This document shows, piece after piece, positions 15,572 to 19,987 of a stretch of 19,987 nucleotides of DNA. Position 1 is the stretch's first letter. Each line of letters starts with the position of its first letter. The stretch is from the NCBI GenBank assembly GCA_035575035.1, contig DATLYH010000202.1, positions 1-19,987 of the forward strand, written 5' to 3'. A program made the translations under genes and the position numbers. This DNA comes from DATLYH01 sp035575035 (lineage in GTDB: Bacteria > Planctomycetota > Planctomycetia > Gemmatales > Gemmataceae). The notes beneath the pieces are model-generated. The model searched no databases, had not been told where the DNA came from, and saw only the letters and a list, made by a program, of their open reading frames with translations.

Positions 15572-16171
15572 TCAGGCGGCCCGCCTCAACCGGAGGATAC
15601 CGGGGATGACCTCCCGTGTCCCCTTCGAGGCAGCCGGGAAGACGCCGGCCGCGGCCGCCTGCACGTCATCGATGGAGTAGAATGCCCGCGGGTCGAAGCG
15701 CTTGATGATCGCGACCACATCAGCGAGCTGCTTCCGCTTGATGACGGTAAAGACGATCTGCACCGGCCCGGTCGCTCCCCGGCCTTCCAGCGATGTGACG
15801 CCGTAGCCAGCCGAGCGGAGGCCTTCGATCAGGCCGGCGGCATCCTTCTTGGTGATGATGCGCACCACCTGCGTACCGATGGCCAACCGTTTCTCGATGA
15901 GGATGCCGCAGAAGTTGCCGACGGTGAACCCGCCGGCAAAGGCAGCATAGCAGCTCAGATCGGTCAGGTTCTGCATGATCTGGCCGATGGCGAACAGCCA
16001 GGTCGAAACCTCGAAGAAACCCAGGCCGGAGGCCAGCCCCTTCATCCCGCGGGCGACAAAGATAATCCGGATCGTCCCTAGGGTGACGACGCACATCTCG
16101 GCAAGGAAGATCAGCACGGGCAAGGGAAGGCCTGGTAGAAGGGGCATGGTGAAGCCGAACAATAGGGGCAT
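15572..16171 (-). CDS. DUF5698/DUF2179 (UPF0316-type) membrane protein
   Basis: A 199-residue protein. The N-terminal half has about three hydrophobic segments (LPLPVLIFLAEMCVVTLGTI, a second around STWLFAIGQIMQNLT, a third around CYAAFAGGFTVGNFCGILI) as in DUF5698; residues about 95-170 (VVRIITKKDAAGLIEGLRSA, then FTVIKRKQLADVVAIIKRFD and FYSIDDVQ) match the soluble DUF2179 domain, also found at the end of YitT proteins and possibly a ligand-binding domain. It should sit in the inner membrane with the C-terminal domain in the cytoplasm. Function is unknown. The start at 16171 is backed by AGGAGG 8 bases upstream. It lies downstream of a small gene on the same strand and upstream of the large cytochrome gene. 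Confidence 0.88.
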   Translation of the reverse strand: MPLLFGFTMPLLPGLPLPVLIFLAEMCVVTLGTIRIIFVARGMKGLASGLGFFEVSTWLFAIGQIMQNLTDLSCYAAFAGGFTVGNFCGILIEKRLAIGTQVVRIITKKDAAGLIEGLRSAGYGVTSLEGRGATGPVQIVFTVIKRKQLADVVAIIKRFDPRAFYSIDDVQAAAAGVFPAASKGTREVIPGILRLRRAA

Positions 16172-16353
16172 CCGTGAACCTCCTGCGTAGGACGCCTACC
16201 GGCAGTGCCAACCAACCGCAGCCGGCCCAGCGCCGCCCGGATGGCCGGCAGAGGGCATCGCGGGACGAGGGCCGGCGCGGACTGGGGAGTAGAAGCCAGG
16301 ACCATAAGGCAAGCGCCGGGTTCTCGCAAGGCCAGGCCGCGGGCCGGCCCGGT

Positions 16354-16530
16354 TCAGGCGCACAAATCGAGCCAGTGCTGCAGCGACGTGACGGTGACGC
16401 GCCGGGCCGACGGCGGCACATAAATAACGTCCGGGATGGCAAGGTTCTCCGCCCCTACCTGTTCTTCGCCGCCGTCGAATCCGGGGGCATCTTGCCTGGT
16501 CCGCTCGCGGGTGAAAGGGAAATCGGGCAT
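16354..16530 (-). CDS. Small hypothetical protein (58 residues)
   Basis: An open frame from ATG 16530 to a TGA at 16356-16354. Translation starts MPDFPFTRERTRQDAPGFDG and ends SLQHWLDLCA. The ATG is preceded by GGAGGAGGAGAG, a very strong ribosome binding site at the right distance, which is the main reason for calling it. It is soluble and acidic in its first half, with a segment IPDVIYVPPSARRVTVTSLQ that looks like an ordered strand-helix. I recognise no family. It is 182 bases upstream of the DUF5698 gene on the same strand and divergent from pxpB. Confidence 0.6.
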   Translation of the reverse strand: MPDFPFTRERTRQDAPGFDGGEEQVGAENLAIPDVIYVPPSARRVTVTSLQHWLDLCA

Positions 16531-16703
16531 GGCTCTCCTCCTCCCCGGCAGGGGACGCCGGCCTCGGTGAAACTTGCGCCGGGATCAGGAACGGGACAGA
16601 CGTACCTGTTCCTCTCCCAATATACGCCCTGTCGGGTGGGCGAGAGAAAGGGCCCCGGATACGGGCCGGAAAAGTGCCGGTTCCCGGTCGGGCAGACACC
16701 TGG
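16531..16703. other. Intergenic region between the small gene and pxpB
   Basis: A divergent spacer. Apart from the ribosome binding site of the small gene and the pxpB promoter at its right end I see no further signal; the pxpB frame is open through part of it but has no PxpB-like sequence before the ATG at 16742. Confidence 0.4.
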
Positions 16704-16732
16704 TTGTCGTATCGTGTACCGTCGTGTTATTC
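16704..16732 (+). promoter_or_regulatory. Promoter candidate for pxpB
   Basis: TTGTCG (16704-16709) and TTATTC (16727-16732) with a 17-base spacer. The predicted transcription start (about 16739-16741) coincides with or lies within a few bases of the ATG pair at 16742/16745, so the transcript would be leaderless or nearly so; no Shine-Dalgarno is present. Confidence 0.45.
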
Positions 16733-16741
16733 GTGGATGCC

Positions 16742-17398
16742 ATGATGACCTCCCTCGTGCCGCTAGGCGACCAGGCGGCGCTGGCTTACTTCGCTGACGA
16801 GGCGTCTGCGCTGCACTTCGCCGCTTTGGTCCGGCAGGCCGGCGAGCCGTGGTGCGTCGATGTCGTCCAGGCGTACACCAGCGTCGCCGTCTTCTTCGAT
16901 CTGAGGCGGATCAACTTCAGCGCCGTGGCCCGCCGGCTGCGGGAGTTGGCCCGGCCCGGCGAGCCGCCCGCGCCCGGCCGGCTGCACCGCATCCCCTGTT
17001 GCTACGAGCTACAGCTCGATCTGGCCCGGGTCGCCGAGCATACCGGGCTCAGTCCGGACGAGGTGATCCGCCTGCATCTGGAGACGGAATACACGGTCTA
17101 CGCCATTGGGTTCTGTCCCGGCTTCCCTTACCTCGGCTACCTGCCGCCGCCTTTGTGCGGGGTGCCGCGGCTGCCGTCGCCCCGGCAGCGCGTCGAGGCG
17201 GGCAGTGTCGGGCTGACCGGCCGGCAGACCGGCATCTACACCGAGGCCCGGCCCGGCGGCTGGAACCTGATCGGGCGGACGCCGCTGCAACTGGTTGATG
17301 TCGCCGACGGCTACTTCCCCCTGCGCACCGGCGACCGGGTCCGCTTCGAGCGCATCGACGAGGCGGAGTTCGCCCGGCTACGCGGGCAACGGCTATGA
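16742..17398 (+). CDS. pxpB: 5-oxoprolinase subunit PxpB (KipI / allophanate hydrolase subunit 1 family)
   Basis: A 218-residue protein of the PxpB family. With PxpA and PxpC, PxpB forms the ATP-dependent 5-oxoprolinase that opens pyroglutamate to glutamate; the Bacillus member KipI inhibits a sporulation kinase. The family signature is plain: GFCPGFPYLGYLP (about residues 123-135), PRLPSPRQRVEAGSVGLTG, and YTEARPGGWNLIGRTPLQL, with the conserved N-terminal LGDQAALAYF at 7-16. Length is normal. Two ATGs are adjacent (16742, 16745) and the choice is open. It is an orphan here: neither PxpC nor PxpA follows, although its stop overlaps a new ATG (ATGA at 17395-17398), the usual junction with pxpC. 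The next gene is an unrelated SMP-30 homologue. Confidence 0.92.
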   Translation: MMTSLVPLGDQAALAYFADEASALHFAALVRQAGEPWCVDVVQAYTSVAVFFDLRRINFSAVARRLRELARPGEPPAPGRLHRIPCCYELQLDLARVAEHTGLSPDEVIRLHLETEYTVYAIGFCPGFPYLGYLPPPLCGVPRLPSPRQRVEAGSVGLTGRQTGIYTEARPGGWNLIGRTPLQLVDVADGYFPLRTGDRVRFERIDEAEFARLRGQRL

Positions 17399-17483
17399 CT
17401 TTCCTGCTGGCAGTGCGGCCCGCTCACTGGCACAATGGTCACGCTCGCCGTGATTTCCAGGAATCTGCTGGGAGGAAACTATC

Positions 17484-18515
17484 ATGTGGCGGAGGTTTGT
17501 CCTGTGGAGTTCGCTTCTGCTGGCTGGTTCACTCCCCGGGCTGCGGGCCCAGGAGAAAGGGGACCTGGCCCGGGCGCCGCTGCCCGCCGGCCTGGTCGCG
17601 CCGGGGGCCAGGGTCACGACCGCAGCGACCGTCTGCTTCCTCGAAGGGCCGGCCGTCGATGAAAAGGACAACGTTTACTTCAGTGACATCATCGGCAACC
17701 GCATCCTGAAGATGACCCCCGACGGCAAGGTGTCGGTCTTCCGTGCCGACAGCGGCCGGACCAACGGCAACACCTTCGACGCCCAGGGCCGGCTCATCAG
17801 CTGCGAGGGGGCCGAGATGGGGAGCGGCGGCCGCCGCCGGGTCGTCCGCACCGATCTAAAGACCGGCGAAGTCACTGTCCTGACCGAGCGCTACGAGGGG
17901 AAGCGCTACAACAGTCCCAACGATGTCTGCGTAGACACCAAGGGCCGCATCTGGTTCACCGACCCGCGCTACAGCGACGACACCTCTGACCTGGAGATGA
18001 ATGTCCACGGCGTTTACCGTATCGACCCGGATGGCCGGGTCAGCCGGGTACTGGACCAGACCCAGGTCGAGAAGCCCAACGGCATCGCCATCACGCCCGA
18101 CGACAAGACCCTGTACGTTATCGACAGCAACAACCGGCCGGGGGGCAACCGCAAGGTCTGGGCGTTCGACGTGTCGGCCGACGGAAGGTTGAGCAACCGG
18201 CGCCAGGTTTATGATTTCGGTAAGGGGCGCGGTGGCGACGGCCTGCGGCTGGATAGCAAGGGGAACCTTTGGGTGGCGGCCGGGGTGATCACGCCGCGCG
18301 GCCCCCACGAGTCGGACGAAGTGCCGCCGGGAGTTTACGTGATCAGCCCCCAGGGCCGGCTGCTGGGGCGCATTCCCATTCCCGAGGACCTGATCACCAA
18401 CCTGGCCTTCGGCGGGCCGGACCGCAAGACGCTGTACGTGACCGCGGGCAAGACGGTCTACAAGATTCCGGTGAATGTCTCGGGCTATGCGCTCTACCCG
18501 CCGCTGAAGCCATGA
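17484..18515 (+). CDS. Secreted SMP-30/gluconolactonase/LRE-like protein
   Basis: A 343-residue six-bladed beta-propeller of the SMP-30/gluconolactonase family, which includes lactonases that hydrolyse sugar lactones with a bound divalent metal. A signal peptide (MWRRFVLWSSLLLAGSLPGLRAQ) directs it outside the cytoplasm. Family landmarks are FLEGPAVDEKDNVYFSD (metal-binding Glu in EGP, near residue 54), RTNGNTFDAQGRLISCE, YNSPNDVCVDTKGRIWFTDP with the metal-ligand Asn, KPNGIAITPDDKTLYVIDS, and GGDGLRLDSKGNLWVA with the catalytic Asp. These ligands are all present, so an active lactonase is likely; the substrate is unknown. The start is supported by GGGAGG 8 bases upstream of the ATG. It follows pxpB after 85 bases on the same strand. 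Confidence 0.92.
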   Translation: MWRRFVLWSSLLLAGSLPGLRAQEKGDLARAPLPAGLVAPGARVTTAATVCFLEGPAVDEKDNVYFSDIIGNRILKMTPDGKVSVFRADSGRTNGNTFDAQGRLISCEGAEMGSGGRRRVVRTDLKTGEVTVLTERYEGKRYNSPNDVCVDTKGRIWFTDPRYSDDTSDLEMNVHGVYRIDPDGRVSRVLDQTQVEKPNGIAITPDDKTLYVIDSNNRPGGNRKVWAFDVSADGRLSNRRQVYDFGKGRGGDGLRLDSKGNLWVAAGVITPRGPHESDEVPPGVYVISPQGRLLGRIPIPEDLITNLAFGGPDRKTLYVTAGKTVYKIPVNVSGYALYPPLKP

Positions 18516-18634
18516 GAGGAAATCGTCTTGAGCCGCCGCAGCAGGGACCTGCTTGCAACAATCGGCCAATCCCGCCGAGAAGCGCCTGTCCCCGGACTAT
18601 CTCCTGGCGCCCGATGGCGGATTCCCCGGCATTC

Positions 18635-18651
18635 CTAAGACCGAGTATCAG
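18635..18651. promoter_or_regulatory. Weak Fur-box-like palindrome, site 4 (upstream of bfr)
   Basis: CTAAGACCGAGTATCAG agrees with TTGAGACTNAGTCTCAA at 11 of 16 defined positions, and shares AGACC and TCA at the same spacing as the site upstream of bfd. Five of eight arm positions are symmetric. It lies about 190 bases upstream of the bfr start. This is the weakest of the four sites. Confidence 0.3.
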
Positions 18652-18692
18652 TCGCAACATTATGCAAAAAAATGATTTACGACAAATTCACC

Positions 18693-18721
18693 TTGCTGGA
18701 GCGGGGCCTGCTCCGTATCTT
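18693..18721 (+). promoter_or_regulatory. Promoter candidate for bfr
   Basis: TTGCTG (18693-18698) and TATCTT (18716-18721) with a 17-base spacer; transcription would start near 18728, about 115 bases upstream of the ATG. An alternative -10 (TATGCA, 18661-18666) lies just beyond the palindrome at 18635-18651. Confidence 0.35.
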
Positions 18722-18842
18722 GATCCCAGCGACCTCCTGATGGAGCGAGGCGCGGGTGGTGGATGGAGAGGACGGATTGCCCAATCTGTCCTGCTCGATC
18801 GGTCCGTCTCCCTTCCCGTTTTCTGAAGAAGGAGTCCTTGCG

Positions 18843-19322
18843 ATGAAAGGTGATCCTCAGGTCATCGAAGCCCTCAACCGGGCCCTGACCATCGAGTTGA
18901 CGGCCATCAACCAGTACTTCTGCCAGGCCAAGATGTGTGCGAACTGGGGCTACCACAAGCTCGCCAAGAAGCACTACGAGGAATCGCTCGGCGAGATGAA
19001 GCACGCTGAGAAGCTGATCGAGCGCATCCTGTTTCTGGAAGGCGTCCCGGAGATTGCCCGCTATGACGTGATCCGCGTGGGGACCGACGTGAAGGAACAG
19101 CTCCAGAACGACCTGCAACTGGAGATGAACGGCGTCCGTCACTACAACCAGACCATCGAGCTCTGTTCCAAGGTGCGCGACCACGGCACGCGCGACCTGA
19201 TCGAGCCGATTCTGGCCGATTCGGAGGAGCACGTCAACTGGTTGGAGACACAGTTGAACCTGATCGGAGCGATCGGCCTGGAGAACTACCTGACCGAGCA
19301 GATCGGCTCCGGCGAAGAGTAG
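18843..19322 (+). CDS. bfr: Bacterioferritin
   Basis: A 159-residue heme-containing ferritin that oxidises Fe(II) and stores iron in a 24-subunit shell. The start MKGDPQVIEALN and the body align with E. coli Bfr without gaps. Of the ferroxidase-site residues, Glu18, Glu51, His54, Glu94 and His130 are present, but the position of Glu127 is Ser (ILADSEEHVNW). The heme-binding Met52 is present in GEMKHAEKLIERILFLEG. ATG 18843 has AAGGAG 8 bases upstream. The stop lies inside the 3' end of the convergent bfd gene, overlapping by 37 bases. The pairing with bfd and the palindromes nearby place it in an iron-responsive group. Confidence 0.97.
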   Translation: MKGDPQVIEALNRALTIELTAINQYFCQAKMCANWGYHKLAKKHYEESLGEMKHAEKLIERILFLEGVPEIARYDVIRVGTDVKEQLQNDLQLEMNGVRHYNQTIELCSKVRDHGTRDLIEPILADSEEHVNWLETQLNLIGAIGLENYLTEQIGSGEE

Positions 19323-19528
19323 GCATACCGTTCGAGGAGGTCGCGAAGGCAGCCGTGGCAGGCGGTGCAGCCATCGCCGGCCCCGGTGTGGCTGCGGATT
19401 TCCTTGATACTTTGCAGGCCCAACGCCGTGATGGCCTCAACGACAGCGGCCTCGGTGACCTGAAGGCAATGACAGACCACGCGAAGTGAGCAGCCGTTGG
19501 GACACTGGCAGGGGCAAGAGGAGTTCAT
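19286..19528 (-). CDS. bfd: Bacterioferritin-associated ferredoxin (Bfd family)
   Basis: An 80-residue [2Fe-2S] protein. The Bfd signature is clear: VCHCLQVTEAAVVEAI (CxC) followed about 32 residues later by CTACHGC (CxxC), with GxGDGCTAC around the cluster. Bfd binds bacterioferritin and donates electrons to its heme so that stored iron is reduced and released; it is induced by iron shortage. The N-terminus adds a cysteine cluster, SSCPCQCPNGC, ahead of the domain, an unusual extension that could bind a metal or be a start-site artefact. The gene is convergent with bfr and overlaps it by 37 bases, while in E. coli the two are in one operon. Its promoter and Fur-like operator are upstream at 19687-19737. 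Confidence 0.9.
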   Translation of the reverse strand: MNSSCPCQCPNGCSLRVVCHCLQVTEAAVVEAITALGLQSIKEIRSHTGAGDGCTACHGCLRDLLERYAYSSPEPICSVR

Positions 19529-19686
19529 AGGGAAGTCTTCCTGATGTCAAACTGACCGGAAGTCAGCGGTTCCGGGCGCAAGAGGAAGAATGCAGGGCGG
19601 CCCGGGGTAGGCTAAAACCTTGCAAAGTTCTCCTGCGGGCGAGGCTACTCCCTGTTCTCAAGAACGATCCATCCTCTCATTTGTTA

Positions 19687-19703
19687 CTGAGACCCGATCT
19701 CAC
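19687..19703. promoter_or_regulatory. Fur-box-like palindrome, site 3 (bfd operator)
   Basis: CTGAGACCCGATCTCAC contains the perfect inverted repeat TGAGA-N5-TCTCA (19688-19702), the same arms as the TGAGAATNATTCTCA type of Fur box. It lies immediately downstream of the -10 of the bfd promoter, over the predicted transcription start. Confidence 0.6.
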
Positions 19704-19709
19704 CAACTC

Positions 19710-19737
19710 ATTCTATCCTTCACCTGCAACCTGTCAA
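19710..19737 (-). promoter_or_regulatory. bfd promoter
   Basis: On the minus strand a consensus TTGACA (19737-19732) and TAGAAT (19715-19710) are 16 bases apart. Transcription would start near 19703, inside the palindrome, and give a leader of about 175 bases before the bfd ATG at 19528. Confidence 0.7.
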
Positions 19738-19844
19738 GGGATTTGAAGGCAGGGCTGGTCGATGATTGGAAGTTAAGCAACCTGGGAGTGGCCCGGCTTG
19801 CCCGCCTTCACGGCATCCGGCCAACGGGGCGGCCTTGGGACGAC

Positions 19845-19987
19845 TTAACGTCGGCATGAGAACACCTTGGAGCGCTCGCGTTCGACCAGGTGCAAGAACA
19901 GCTCGCGCGTCTGGGTCATGTGCCGATCCAGCTCGGCCAGGAAGCGGCGGCCTGCGCTGCCGCCGCTATCCGCTTCGCAGCCCATCC
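19845..19987 (-). CDS. Unrecognised protein, C-terminal end (cut by window edge)
   Basis: A frame open from the window edge to a TAA at 19847-19845. The visible peptide includes GRRFLAELDRHMTQTRELF and ends VERERSKVFSCRRR; it is helical and highly charged. An ATG at 19985 lies at the edge but most likely is internal. I recognise no family, and the fragment is too short to exclude chance. Confidence 0.35.
   Translation of the reverse strand, partial: MGCEADSGGSAGRRFLAELDRHMTQTRELFLHLVERERSKVFSCRR

Larger units (their letters stand above)
18516..18842. other. Region upstream of bfr
   Basis: This 327-base stretch has no convincing gene. Its middle part (about 18655-18690) is AT-rich, unlike the flanks. 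It contains the weak Fur-like palindrome at 18635-18651, the promoter candidate at 18693-18721, a small inverted repeat GGAGC/GCTCC (18698-18702 and 18710-18714) within that promoter's spacer, and the bfr ribosome binding site AAGGAG (18829-18834). Confidence 0.45.

Noticed and set aside
16742..18515. pxpB and SMP-30 gene as a metabolic operon
   Set aside because: They share a strand and are close, but no pathway joins pyroglutamate cleavage and a secreted lactonase, and one protein is cytoplasmic while the other is exported.
19620..19859. 79-residue plus-strand frame at the right end
   Set aside because: It covers the bfd promoter and palindrome on the opposite strand and has no recognisable domain or ribosome binding site.

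Overview
The window looks like a piece of a chromosome from a planctomycete, most likely of the Gemmata group (Gemmatales/Gemmataceae). The DNA is GC-rich, and several genes belong to families expanded in that phylum: a 1306-residue secreted protein ending in a planctomycete-type cytochrome c domain (CxxCH), a DUF1559 pseudopilin-like protein, a metal-ligand-less M24 peptidase homologue, and an EF-Ts with a non-canonical core motif. Species assignment is inference from family content only.

Layout, left to right. 1-58: start of a probable transposase gene on the minus strand, cut by the window edge. 252-872 (+): FHA-domain protein. 1235-2404 (+): M24-like pseudo-peptidase. 2431-2492: long perfect-looking hairpin between convergent genes. 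4385-2525 (-): rpsB then tsf, with a structured leader upstream of rpsB. 5329-6855 (+): acyl-CoA synthetase of the oxalate-CoA ligase type. 6885-7008: cluster of a short degenerate repeat, again between convergent genes. 10126-7011 (-): DUF1559 gene followed by a secreted DUF4198/kelch/YHS-like protein. 10420-10599 (+): hemP, divergent from that pair. 11284-10859 (-): Nudix hydrolase. 15374-11454 (-): cytochrome-containing dehydrogenase-like protein. 16171-15572 (-): DUF5698/DUF2179 membrane protein. 16530-16354 (-): a 58-residue small protein. 16742-17398 (+): orphan pxpB. 17484-18515 (+): secreted SMP-30/gluconolactonase-like protein. 18843-19322 (+) and 19528-19286 (-): bfr and bfd, tail to tail and overlapping. 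19845-19987 (-): C-terminal end of an unrecognised gene.

The most interesting theme is iron. A 17-base palindrome close to TTGAGACTNAGTCTCAA, which resembles the TGAGAATNATTCTCA form of a Fur box, sits inside the hemP promoter (10356-10372), inside the promoter facing the DUF1559 gene (10261-10277), just downstream of the bfd promoter (19687-19703), and, in a weaker form, upstream of bfr (18635-18651). This links the known heme/iron genes hemP, bfr and bfd to an uncharacterised two-gene unit: a pseudopilin-like DUF1559 protein and a secreted protein whose predicted mature N-terminus is a histidine and which carries kelch repeats and two tandem YHS-like modules, only one of which keeps its cysteines. 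I propose this as a candidate planctomycete iron- or metal-handling system under Fur-like control. The other genes look like housekeeping functions or scattered metabolic genes with no evident shared pathway.
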